A stretch of DNA of 64,000 nt from UBA1014 sp964344035 (GTDB taxonomy: Bacteria; SAR324; NAC60-12). The position numbers were made by a program, and so were the translations under genes. The notes under the pieces were generated by a model. The model saw only the letters and a list, made by a program, of their open reading frames with translations. It had not been told where the DNA came from and did no database searches. Position 1 is the stretch's first letter; each line of letters starts with the position of its first letter. The DNA lies in the NCBI GenBank assembly GCA_964344035.1, contig CAYFLK010000008.1, positions 1-64,000 of the forward strand, read 5' to 3'. Shown here piece by piece: positions 8,680 through 16,992 of this stretch.

Positions 8680-10494
8680 TTACAAAACCGTGACAGTCCC
8701 GGCATCACCGTCGACGCGGATTTTCTGCCCGGTCTTGATGTTCTGCGTGGCAAAACCAGTGCCGACCACCGCCGGAAGTCCGTACTCACGGCAGACGATG
8801 GCTGCATGTGACATCATACCGCCGATATCTGTCACCGTTGCCTGGATACGCGAAAAGATCGGCGCCCAGCTGGGGGCGGTGATCGAGGCAACCAGGATTT
8901 CACCCTCCTGAAGCTGGTCGATTTCCGACGCATCGCTGAGGACGCGTGCAGTCCCCTCAACCACACCCGGTGAGCCGGCAAATCCTTTCAGGATATCGCT
9001 GTCTCCTCCACCCAGCCAGGTGTTGATGCTTTCACTGGTGATGCCCCAAAGCATGATGGTGAATGGTTCGGTGACCACTTCCGGTGGTTCTCCCAATGCA
9101 GGCGGCGGGGTCCATTTCCGCAGTGCGTCGACAATTCCTTTGCGCCGTTCAATCTCGCCCGGCCAGTACTTTGGACCGCGAGCCGAAGTGCCGACCGCCC
9201 AGCCGGAACTCATGTCGAAAAGCGCTTCCGGGATTTCATCCCGACGCAGGTAGAAGATGTCGTCTGTTTCCGCGGTAAACCCGGCTTTGACAAACACGTT
9301 GCCCAGATCACGCATCTTGCGCCAGAAAACGGAATGATGCCAGTGTTCCACGTAGAAGTTGTGATTTTCCACGTAAGGAAACACCGTGCGCGCCAGTCCG
9401 AGCTTGCCCTGGAATGTTTCGCGGTCTTCATCACTTGTCAGCAGACCTGTGTACTCCTCCGCTAGTCGGTCACGCTCAGCGCGAAGTTCCGCCGTCGGGC
9501 GTTCGATTTCTTCTCCTGCTTCCACCTTCTCGATGTAGTTTCTCAGGAAAGTGAAAGGCACATCGAGTTTATCGATCCAGACCGGATCATGGTGGTAGAA
9601 CCCTGTGCCCCCCGAGAAGTTGAACCAGGGATCTTTCGCGTCCTCAAATTTCTGAAGCCATTGAGCGCCGTTAGCCGCTTGTGCCACCCGGGCCATCGCC
9701 TCTTCGGCAGTTCCGGACTTGAGACTGCCGGAAACACCCAGATCGACAGCCGCTTTCGCCAGCATTTTCAGCTTTTCATCCGGTTCAAAAAGTTCGATAT
9801 CGACCCCCGCCACCATTTTCGCGATGGATTGATCGGAAATGTCCGGAAACGCCTGTTTGCAGAAACCAAAATAATCGAGGTATGCTGCGTAACCCAGATT
9901 GAGAAACTCGAAATGGAACTGCCAGCCCTTGAGTCCGAGTTCGATCAGCTTGTGGTACTTCGACATCAGGTCGTAACTGCTGCTGAGACCGCGACCGTCG
10001 GTGACCCAGGCCATGTCCTCCAGATCCGGAAGCGCTTCGAATTCCAGGGTTTCCATTTCGGCGATGACGGCTTTGATCTTGTCTTTCCACTGGTCGTAGA
10101 GTTTATCCCAGTTCTGGAAATAATACCCGGCGCGTTCCATGAAGAGCGGGACCCGCGACTCTATTTCTTTCGGGTCCGCCACTCCAACCGGCGTCAAGTA
10201 TGTGTAGCCGTTGAGGATGCGGAAATCGATCCCCAACGCCGGTGGGATGATGTAGAAACGGGTGTTGTACTGAGAAAGAGATTTGATCGCGAATTCCATG
10301 AAGATGCTGTCAAAAGGATACAGCACTTCGCGCCAATGCATGCCGTCCTGGAACCAGAACGCGTTTTCCTCATTTCCGCGCCGGTCTTCACTGAAAACCG
10401 TGTAATAAGGATAAAGTTCCTGCCAGCCCTCCGCTCCGGGAGGAGTTTCAATTTCAAATGGGTTCGGAAATCGCCCATTGCCATTTGTTGCCAT
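8680..10494 (-). CDS. ppsA: phenylphosphate synthase subunit 1 (PEP-synthase phosphohistidine domain)
   Basis: This subunit carries the swivelling phosphohistidine domain that, in Thauera, transfers the beta-phosphate of ATP to phenol. The protein has 604 residues against about 614 in Thauera PpsA. The last 95 residues form a PEP-utiliser mobile domain, GSPGVVEGTARV then GGMMSHAAIVCREYGLPAVV, with the candidate phosphohistidine at His563, close to the reported His569. A good Shine-Dalgarno (GAGAGG) precedes the ATG. The partner ATP-grasp subunit is encoded immediately upstream. Split PEP-synthase-like proteins exist for other substrates, but the cluster favours phenol. Confidence 0.88.
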   Translation of the reverse strand: MATNGNGRFPNPFEIETPPGAEGWQELYPYYTVFSEDRRGNEENAFWFQDGMHWREVLYPFDSIFMEFAIKSLSQYNTRFYIIPPALGIDFRILNGYTYLTPVGVADPKEIESRVPLFMERAGYYFQNWDKLYDQWKDKIKAVIAEMETLEFEALPDLEDMAWVTDGRGLSSSYDLMSKYHKLIELGLKGWQFHFEFLNLGYAAYLDYFGFCKQAFPDISDQSIAKMVAGVDIELFEPDEKLKMLAKAAVDLGVSGSLKSGTAEEAMARVAQAANGAQWLQKFEDAKDPWFNFSGGTGFYHHDPVWIDKLDVPFTFLRNYIEKVEAGEEIERPTAELRAERDRLAEEYTGLLTSDEDRETFQGKLGLARTVFPYVENHNFYVEHWHHSVFWRKMRDLGNVFVKAGFTAETDDIFYLRRDEIPEALFDMSSGWAVGTSARGPKYWPGEIERRKGIVDALRKWTPPPALGEPPEVVTEPFTIMLWGITSESINTWLGGGDSDILKGFAGSPGVVEGTARVLSDASEIDQLQEGEILVASITAPSWAPIFSRIQATVTDIGGMMSHAAIVCREYGLPAVVGTGFATQNIKTGQKIRVDGDAGTVTVL

Positions 10495-10582
10495 GTTTCC
10501 TCTCTTAATAAGGTTTGGATCAATATTGAAGGGTTTTTCAAAACCCTTGATTTGTGTGTTTGTTGTATTGCATCCTCCTTTC

Positions 10583-11704
10583 TCAATTAAAGGTTTTCGA
10601 TTTTGCCTTCTCTTTGTTTTCAGGCTTTAGACGGACCCCTGTAATCAAGGTATCCACGATCCCGGCAATGCCGGTTTGTTGTCCGGCACTGATTGAAATC
10701 GATTTTTTCCGACTCCAGACGGTTTCCGGCCGGCTTTGCACGATCATTACATTTTCCGGAAAAGGAAGATCATGATCGATGGCCCATTCGATGTCCTGCG
10801 GTGATCCGTAGTGCTTTTCTATCTGTTTGCCCAGCTTGGAGAGAGCCAGAATTTCTTCGTCGCTCAAGCAAATGGCATTCTGCAGTTCAGCGGGCACGGG
10901 GTGGTTATGCACTTTCCCCGAGACATGATTCGGTGTGTACTGGATCAGCTTGGTGGACGGAGTGCGCTGACGGATTTCCAGCGTCACTTTGTCAACCAGG
11001 AAATTATCGGGGGTGACTTCACCGGAGGCGACACTTTCTCCCAGCCCCCAGCTGGCATCGATGGCGATTTTTGAGCGGTCGCCGTTGATGGGGTTGAGGG
11101 TGAACATCACACCGGCGTTTTTTGAATTCGCCATTTTCTGAATCCCCACGCTGATGTACACATTCTCGTGGGCAAAGTTCATACGCTCGCGGTAGGTGAT
11201 GGCGCGTGTGGAGAACAGGCTGGACCAGCACTGAGCAGTCTGTTTGAGTACCTCTTCACCTGAACGCACCCATAAAATGGTGTCCTGCTGCCCGGCAAAG
11301 GAGGCGCCGGGAAGGTCCTCGGCAGTGGCGCTGGACCTTACCGCAACCGGCAGATCCGCGACACCGCAGGCTTCACAAAGTTCGGCATATGCATTGAGAA
11401 TGGATTCTTCAATTTCGGAAGGCACAGGGGTTTCCTCCATCATGCGGCGTATTTCCCTGCTGGCGTGCTGGACGGCGGGAACATTTTCCATGTCCAGTCC
11501 ACCCAGCATTTCCATGATATCCGCACCCAGCCCGGTCTGATCTAGGAATTCGCGGTAGGCCAGGGTAGTCACGGCAAAACCGGGGGGAACACGGATGCCC
11601 GCGGCAGTCATTTCGCAGAGACTGGAATTCTTCCCCCCTATCAGGGCCAGATCATGGTTTCCGCAGTCGAACCAGTGGATGAACCGGGAATTGTCGTGTT
11701 TCAT
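10583..11704 (-). CDS. ppsB: phenylphosphate synthase subunit 2 (PPDK/PEP-synthase ATP-binding domain)
   Basis: This is an ATP-grasp subunit resembling the N-terminal half of PEP synthase. Landmarks are GGKNSSLCEM and VPPGFAVTT near the N-terminus, VRSSATAEDLPGASFAGQQ, the DASWGLGESVASG segment, and DIEWAIDHD plus VQSRPET near the C-terminus. I chose the ATG at 11704, giving 373 residues, because GAGG lies 6 nt before it; the reading frame is open for 17 more codons upstream. With ppsA it forms the split phenylphosphate synthase. The third Thauera subunit, the CBS-domain PpsC, is not found in the window. Confidence 0.88.
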   Translation of the reverse strand: MKHDNSRFIHWFDCGNHDLALIGGKNSSLCEMTAAGIRVPPGFAVTTLAYREFLDQTGLGADIMEMLGGLDMENVPAVQHASREIRRMMEETPVPSEIEESILNAYAELCEACGVADLPVAVRSSATAEDLPGASFAGQQDTILWVRSGEEVLKQTAQCWSSLFSTRAITYRERMNFAHENVYISVGIQKMANSKNAGVMFTLNPINGDRSKIAIDASWGLGESVASGEVTPDNFLVDKVTLEIRQRTPSTKLIQYTPNHVSGKVHNHPVPAELQNAICLSDEEILALSKLGKQIEKHYGSPQDIEWAIDHDLPFPENVMIVQSRPETVWSRKKSISISAGQQTGIAGIVDTLITGVRLKPENKEKAKSKTFN

Positions 11705-11778
11705 GTAAACCTCGCTTGCTTTTCCGGTTGATAAACCGGGTGGGTGCTCCTTCACCCTTTGGGATTATCATTTTTTGC

Positions 11779-12219
11779 TTATGCATTCTTTATCATTTCC
11801 GCATACACGGCTTCTTCCACAGCCTGCATTTCGAGCCGTTGATGCTCCGGCCAGCGATAGCTGAGCGGTTCGACGGTCACTCCCGACCACGACTGGTCTT
11901 TTAAATCAGAGATGCTCAACTCCATCATCGAAATACCGAAAGGCGCCGCTTCGATACGCTCCTTGATCATTCTCGATTGCCCTTTTACGAGGTAGAGCGT
12001 GTCATCGCCCGCGGCAAAATGCAGTGATGACTGTCCGTTTCTCTTCAGGTTTTTCAAAGTTCCGCTCCCATGGTCCGCGGAAAACCGCAGTCGATACGCA
12101 TCCGGGGCAGCTGCCCAGGTGTATGCTACATTCGGAAAACCATCGGCGCCAACGGTCAGCAACAGAGCAGGTACTCCTTTACAGAGGACTTTTTTCAATT
12201 TCTCCGGCAGTTCAACCAA
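11779..12219 (-). CDS. PNPOx-like split-barrel flavoprotein
   Basis: This 146-residue member of the pyridoxamine 5'-phosphate oxidase-like family shows the N-terminal strand VPALLLTVGADGFPNVAYTW and the central GTLKNLKRNGQSSLHFA, which fit an FMN-binding split barrel. The start is TTG with GGAG 5 nt upstream, and it overlaps the end of the HAD-IIA gene by 8 bp. It is the second PNPOx in the cluster and differs clearly in sequence from the one at 5982. The role is unknown; redox supply or flavin handling for prenyl-FMN chemistry is possible but unproven. Confidence 0.75.
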   Translation of the reverse strand: MVELPEKLKKVLCKGVPALLLTVGADGFPNVAYTWAAAPDAYRLRFSADHGSGTLKNLKRNGQSSLHFAAGDDTLYLVKGQSRMIKERIEAAPFGISMMELSISDLKDQSWSGVTVEPLSYRWPEHQRLEMQAVEEAVYAEMIKNA

Positions 12220-13006
12220 GATGCTCCAGCAGATGATTGACGTCCGGCAGGATCAAATCCGGCTTCAGTTCTTCCGGAGCGTTATCGGCTTCTTCCGGAG
12301 TGGTGCCTCCCGTAAGCACCAGCACCGTGTACAATCCAGCCACCTTGCCCATCGCAATATCCTGCGGCAGCCGATCACCTACCACCGCCCCGTGTTCCGT
12401 AGGAACGTCGAGCACTTTCATCGCCATCTCGCCAGACCACTTGGAGGGCTTCCCGGTCACCAGCGGTTCTTTGCCGGTGGCGTAAGCGACGGCCTTGATG
12501 AAAGGACCGGTGGCCGGGACAAAACCGTCCGCAACCGGGATTTTCGGATCGTAATTGGTGGCGATGAAATCCGCGCCGTTCCAGATCGCTTTGCAGGCAA
12601 GGATCAACCGCTGCTGGTTAAAATCCGGGTCTTTGCCCATGACAACCACTTCGGCTTCAGCAAACTGCTCATGATCCAGCAAATCCAAATCCTGTTCGCG
12701 CAAAGCCTCAATCAATCCGGGGCCTCCGAACGCAAGAATTTTGCTGTGGGGATGCAGTTCACGGGTGGTGCGGGCGGCAATGATGGCCGAGGTCAGCACC
12801 TCATCCTCATGTGCCGGAATACCCATGCCTGTCAGTTTTTCGGCGAGGAAGCGGCACGTATTCTGGTTGTCGTTGGTGAGAAAGGCAAAGCGGATGCCGC
12901 GCCTGCGCAATTCGGCCATGGTCCGCGGAACTCCCGGGATGGCCTCATTCCCCCGTGCTACACAGCCGTCAATATCAAAAACGATACCCTTGATTTTCCC
13001 CTCCAC
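12212..13006 (-). CDS. HAD-IIA hydrolase (NagD / p-nitrophenyl phosphatase type)
   Basis: This 264-residue HAD-IIA enzyme has nucleophile motif FDIDGCVARG (Asp11, Asp13), motif II FLTNDNQNT, the capping insert, the lysine motif TGKPSKWSG, and the acidic motif VVGDRLPQDIAMG. The start is GTG with GGAGG a few bases upstream. Relatives cleave p-nitrophenyl phosphate and similar aryl phosphates, so an action on phenylphosphate or a product of its carboxylation is plausible, alongside or instead of the PpcD-like role. It is coupled to the following PNPOx gene by an 8-bp overlap. Confidence 0.85.
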   Translation of the reverse strand: MEGKIKGIVFDIDGCVARGNEAIPGVPRTMAELRRRGIRFAFLTNDNQNTCRFLAEKLTGMGIPAHEDEVLTSAIIAARTTRELHPHSKILAFGGPGLIEALREQDLDLLDHEQFAEAEVVVMGKDPDFNQQRLILACKAIWNGADFIATNYDPKIPVADGFVPATGPFIKAVAYATGKEPLVTGKPSKWSGEMAMKVLDVPTEHGAVVGDRLPQDIAMGKVAGLYTVLVLTGGTTPEEADNAPEELKPDLILPDVNHLLEHLG

Positions 13007-13183
13007 TTGTTTCTCCTCCCATACTGTTTTTGTATGTTAGACGGGACATACAGGAAACTCTCATGTTCGACCCTTGAAGAAAGCAGGGGTGATCCCCTTT
13101 TCACTTTGCGGGTTTTTTCAAGAAGGGACGGGCTGGTTACAACCATGACCAGTACATCCTGTAATCCCGTCGAAATAATAAAT

Positions 13184-14584
13184 TCAGAGTCCCAGTTCCG
13201 ACCAGCGGGCCCGGACCTTATTCACCATTTCCGCATCGAGTTCGATGGGGATCGGCTTTTCCTTCCATTCATAAGGAATGGTTGCATCCAGCAGAAGTCT
13301 GCCGGTGATTTCCCGCGCGCTGATCGGCAGCGACGGATCAAGCGGAGTGGAACGGCCACGCTTGATAACTTGCGAACGGTTGGGCTGGAAGCGGAAGCTG
13401 AGGGCATACATCACGCGCGGGATGTCCCAGGGGTCGATGTCATCGTCTACAACAATCACGGTCTTCAGACCGTAGGCCCCCATTTCGGTTGAAATCGCCG
13501 CGGTCAGTACCTGGTCCACGTGCCCGGGATACATCTGTTTCATGGAGATAATCGCCAGGAATCTTCCGGAACCTTCAGGCGGACAGTAACACGCTTTCAG
13601 ACCCGGGATTTTCATGTTGTTCAACTGCTGCCACAGGGTGGCGCCATAGGACAGCGCCATGGTCATGTGGGTATCTGTAACAGCGCGTCCGACAGTGGTT
13701 CCCCAGTGAATCGGGTTGTTCCGGTGGGTGATGCAAGTGACCTGGATGAAATTCCTGGGATCGGTCCCCACTCCGGAGTAATAACCTGTGTACTCCCCGA
13801 ACGGACCTTCGTCATAAAAGGTTTCCGGATCCACAAATCCCTCAACCACGTATTCCGCTGTTGCGGGTACTGGCAGGTCTACAGTTTCACCCTGGATCAC
13901 ATCCACAGGCTCACCACGAAGGGCGCCTGCCACATCATATTCCGAAACAAACGCCGAAACCCGCGAGGCGCCAAGAATGAACAGCAGGGGGTCACACCCG
14001 CTAATTGAAGCAACCGGCATTTTTTCGCCCATTGCCTGAAACTTCTTCAGCATGATGTCCGCGTGCTTGCCCTTGATGAACTGTGTGCCGATCTTGTCTT
14101 TCTCAAAAAGCTGGCTGCGGTAGGTTCCCAGATTGACCCAACCCGAATCGGGGTCCTTGGTGATGATGAAGTGAGCAGTTCCATAATAGGGTCCACCGTC
14201 CCTTGGGTAGTAATGCGGGACCGGGAATTTGAAGAGATCGATATCGTCACCAAGCAGGATGTTTTCCTTGCAGGGAGCGTTATCCACCCAATTGGGGGGA
14301 AGAAGGCTTTCTCCGCGCTTGGCCCATGAATCATACAGGTCAAAAAGTGAGGAATCACTTGGCTGCCCCATGATGAATGCCAGTCTTTCCTCGGTCGTGC
14401 AGACGCTGGTGATGACCGGGGTGCTGTAACCCTTGACATTCTCAAACAGCAGGGCCGGACCGCGCACCTCCTCATTTAGTTTGGCAATGTGGGAAAGCTC
14501 AAGATACGGATCAACTTGCGCGCTGATCCGCTTGACCAATCCCAGTTTTTCGCCTTCCTCAACAAAATCTCTCATGTCTTTCAT
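13184..14584 (-). CDS. UbiD-family prenyl-FMN (de)carboxylase, candidate phenylphosphate carboxylase
   Basis: This 466-residue UbiD-family protein is the size of the alpha and beta subunits of Thauera phenylphosphate carboxylase. The prenyl-FMN and metal-binding residues are visible: Asn151 and Arg156 in NLGTYRSQ, and Glu259 and Glu264 in DEGPFGEYTGYYSG, corresponding to the catalytic Arg/Glu/Glu set of the family. A clear Shine-Dalgarno (AAAGGAG) precedes ATG AAA GAC ATG. It is the only UbiD homologue in the window, so the carboxylase, if that is what it is, would be simpler than the four-subunit Thauera enzyme. A 4-hydroxybenzoate decarboxylase running in reverse is an alternative. Confidence 0.87.
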   Translation of the reverse strand: MKDMRDFVEEGEKLGLVKRISAQVDPYLELSHIAKLNEEVRGPALLFENVKGYSTPVITSVCTTEERLAFIMGQPSDSSLFDLYDSWAKRGESLLPPNWVDNAPCKENILLGDDIDLFKFPVPHYYPRDGGPYYGTAHFIITKDPDSGWVNLGTYRSQLFEKDKIGTQFIKGKHADIMLKKFQAMGEKMPVASISGCDPLLFILGASRVSAFVSEYDVAGALRGEPVDVIQGETVDLPVPATAEYVVEGFVDPETFYDEGPFGEYTGYYSGVGTDPRNFIQVTCITHRNNPIHWGTTVGRAVTDTHMTMALSYGATLWQQLNNMKIPGLKACYCPPEGSGRFLAIISMKQMYPGHVDQVLTAAISTEMGAYGLKTVIVVDDDIDPWDIPRVMYALSFRFQPNRSQVIKRGRSTPLDPSLPISAREITGRLLLDATIPYEWKEKPIPIELDAEMVNKVRARWSELGL

Positions 14585-14631
14585 GTTTCTCCTTTAGGTT
14601 GGGTTGTTGAGATCATCATGGAACAGTCCCC

Positions 14632-14649
14632 CGCGAAAAAAATTTCGCG
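14632..14649. promoter_or_regulatory. perfect palindrome upstream of the ubiD-type gene
   Basis: CGCGAAA and TTTCGCG, separated by AAAA, lie 48-65 bp before the ATG of the carboxylase gene, in the 193-bp interval to the IclR gene. It could be an operator or a small hairpin in the leader. No function can be assigned from sequence alone. Confidence 0.4.
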
Positions 14650-14777
14650 AGAAGAACAGTACCAGGTACAAATTATATATCATTCAAAAAACCGGGGTCT
14701 ACGACCATGAACCTGATGTTTCTGAATGCCTAGTTCTGCCACCTGAATGCAGTCCTTTTTTTGCGAACACCAAGGCA

Positions 14778-15542
14778 TCAAATGGTTTTTCCCAGCTTGC
14801 GTGATACTTCCCTGGATGCCCCATGCACAAGACGCACGGTGTTCGCCTTGTCGGATTCACACATGCGGCTGGAAAAACCTACCACGGTTAAAGCCCCCCG
14901 TAGTCTTTTGATGTCAAATATCGGTGCGGAAACCGCCCAGACCCCTTCCAGATAATCCTCCGTGTCATCAACTGCGTATCCATTGACGCGAACCTTCTCC
15001 AGTGATTCCTTGTACAGTTTTGCATCGGTGATGGAGGTCGCAGTAAACGCTCGGAGTCCCGGATTAACAAGCAACCGGTCCACCTGTGCTTCATTCATCC
15101 AGGCCAGAAATACCTGTCCGAGACTGCCCGCGCTGAAAGGAATTCTCTGGCCGATCGAAGCGGTTATTTTGATGTCACCGACCGGTTCCTCTGTTTCAAC
15201 CACAGTGATGTGGTCCTTCTCAAAAACACTTAAAAAAACTGTTTCCCCTGTCTCCTGCATCAAGTTTGTCAGCAACGGGCGTACTATAGCTCTGGCATCC
15301 AAGCGTTCCAGGGTCAGGCCTCCCAGTTCAATCAAACCCACGCCCAAACGGTATTTCTGGTTTACCGGGTTCCTTTCCAGAAATTGCCAGTGATTTAGGG
15401 TGTTGAGAATCCCGTGTACAGTGCTTTTGTTAAGAGATAAAGCCCGGCTGATTTCTGATACCCCGTATTCGGTCCGCTCGTTTCGTTTGAAAACATCCAA
15501 AATTCGGAGCGCCCTGGCAACCGCAGGAACAAGCGTGCTCAT
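14778..15542 (-). CDS. IclR-family transcriptional regulator
   Basis: This regulator has an N-terminal winged helix-turn-helix (VSEISRALSLNKSTVHGILNTL) and a C-terminal IclR effector domain containing the SAGSLGQVFLAW and GYAVDDTEDYLEGVWAVSAPI segments typical of the family. I use the ATG at 15542, 254 residues; a TTG 57 bp upstream keeps the frame open. IclR proteins often control aromatic catabolism, and this gene is first on the cluster strand. It is the likely switch for the phenol genes, whereas described denitrifier phenol clusters use sigma-54-type activators. A near-palindrome lies immediately before its start. Confidence 0.88.
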   Translation of the reverse strand: MSTLVPAVARALRILDVFKRNERTEYGVSEISRALSLNKSTVHGILNTLNHWQFLERNPVNQKYRLGVGLIELGGLTLERLDARAIVRPLLTNLMQETGETVFLSVFEKDHITVVETEEPVGDIKITASIGQRIPFSAGSLGQVFLAWMNEAQVDRLLVNPGLRAFTATSITDAKLYKESLEKVRVNGYAVDDTEDYLEGVWAVSAPIFDIKRLRGALTVVGFSSRMCESDKANTVRLVHGASREVSRKLGKTI

Positions 15543-15562
15543 CAACGAAAATATATTTGTTG
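15543..15562. promoter_or_regulatory. imperfect 20-bp palindrome abutting the IclR start
   Basis: CAACGAAAAT and ATATTTGTTG form an inverted repeat matching at 8 of 10 positions, directly upstream of the regulator ATG where no good Shine-Dalgarno is seen. IclR proteins commonly repress their own genes, so an autoregulatory operator is a reasonable guess. Confidence 0.35.
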
Positions 15563-15822
15563 TTCTGTAGATAAAACACTGTTTATTTATGGAGAACAAA
15601 CCTATACCATTGCAAAAAAGCGAGAGTCAAACTTTTTTTGATAAAAATTTTGATAAGACTGAAATCCATTGCAAAGGACCGGATACCTGTCCTAAATAGG
15701 CGGGGACTGGTCCCCTTGTAGTGGGAAATCCTTCCAGGCAATTCTGCTTGACATCTCAATGGACATAATCTGTACTTATTCAAATACTCTATTGAATAAT
15801 AGCTCAAGTTTTTGAACTTGTT

Positions 15823-16686
15823 ATGACTTGGAATGAATTTGTACTCGGACATGAGCTTTCCATTCGCCTGGGTTTTTTCTTTGGCATATTTGCCTTGATG
15901 GCGGTGTGGGAGGTTATCGCGCCTCGGAGAGCGCTGACCGTCTCCAAGGCAGTGCGCTGGTTTAACAACCTGGGCATCGTTTTTCTCAACTCTCTTCTTT
16001 TACGGCTCCTGTTTCCCGCTGCGGCCGTGGGCATGGCATCTTTTTCCGGCGATCATGGATGGGGTCTGTTCAACTTTTTTCATCCGCCATACTGGTCGGC
16101 TGTTGTGCTATCGGTGATTGCCCTGGATTTTGCCATCTACCTGCAGCACGTGATGGTGCATGCAGTGCCGATACTCTGGCGACTGCACCGGGTGCACCAC
16201 GCGGATCCAGACTACGACGTCACCACTGGCGCGCGTTTTCACCCCATTGAAATCATACTTTCCCTGTTCATCAAGTTCGCGGCAATCATGGTGTTCGGCC
16301 CCCCTTTGGCGGCGGTTGTGATATTCGAGGTTCTGTTAAACGCCACCGCCATGTTCAATCATGGAAACGTGCGCATGCCGCTTCAAATCGACAAAGCGCT
16401 ACGCTGGCTGGTTGTGACTCCTGACATGCATCGTGTCCACCACTCCACTGAAGACGACGAAGCCAACAGCAATTTTGGCTTCAATCTTCCCTGGTGGGAC
16501 CGCCTGTTTGGAACATACCGCACCCAGCCAAGGGCCGGACACGAGGACATGACCATCGGCATCCATAAATACCGCAAACCGAAACAGGTGACCTGGCTGC
16601 CGGGCATGCTTGTCCTCCCTTTCATCGGTCGGGTTACGGGTTATGCCATAAACCGTCGCGAGTGGCATGATGATGGTGAAATCTAA
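15823..16686 (+). CDS. sterol desaturase / fatty acid hydroxylase superfamily membrane protein
   Basis: This 287-residue integral membrane di-iron protein has several hydrophobic stretches in the first 170 residues. The histidine boxes are HVMVH (109-113), HRVHH (122-126), His180 in MFNHGN, and HRVHH again (203-207), the layout of the fatty acid hydroxylase superfamily, which inserts oxygen into lipids. The reaction normally needs O2, which is notable beside an anaerobic pathway. The ATG follows a CAAGTT-TTTG-AACTTG inverted repeat (15805-15820) with no clear Shine-Dalgarno. It is transcribed away from the IclR gene. The substrate is unknown. Confidence 0.85.
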   Translation: MTWNEFVLGHELSIRLGFFFGIFALMAVWEVIAPRRALTVSKAVRWFNNLGIVFLNSLLLRLLFPAAAVGMASFSGDHGWGLFNFFHPPYWSAVVLSVIALDFAIYLQHVMVHAVPILWRLHRVHHADPDYDVTTGARFHPIEIILSLFIKFAAIMVFGPPLAAVVIFEVLLNATAMFNHGNVRMPLQIDKALRWLVVTPDMHRVHHSTEDDEANSNFGFNLPWWDRLFGTYRTQPRAGHEDMTIGIHKYRKPKQVTWLPGMLVLPFIGRVTGYAINRREWHDDGEI

Positions 16687-16992
16687 TAATGAGTGAAGGT
16701 GAAATTTGTTTTTCGGCACACTCTTGAAACAATTTCTAACGGGACTGCTCAAAATATAATCCAACCGTCCCGAATTCCTGTACCACGCGGGTAACCCGCC
16801 CACCAGGCTCACTTTCCAAATTTAATTTACGGCTTCCCCATTTCATATTCCGGATTGGCAAGGTCTCGTTGTTCAGGGTATTCTGTAAGAAGCATGAGGG
16901 TTCCAGGGAAGTCCGGGTTTGCTGTTTGACACGTTTAAAAAATACCCCAAGGGCCGCATCGGCACTTTTTTCAGGGGAAGGAAGGAGGGTCT
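16687..16992. other. intergenic region before rocD
   Basis: This is 306 bp without a convincing gene. The only clear signal is a strong Shine-Dalgarno, AAGGAGGG, just before the rocD ATG at 16993. Confidence 0.5.

Noticed and set aside
9589..10590. 333-codon plus-strand open frame
   Set aside because: Antisense to ppsA, no recognisable domain.
11999..13492. 497-codon plus-strand open frame
   Set aside because: It is antisense to the PNPOx, HAD-IIA and part of the UbiD-type genes, which all show clear family motifs; the plus frame shows none.
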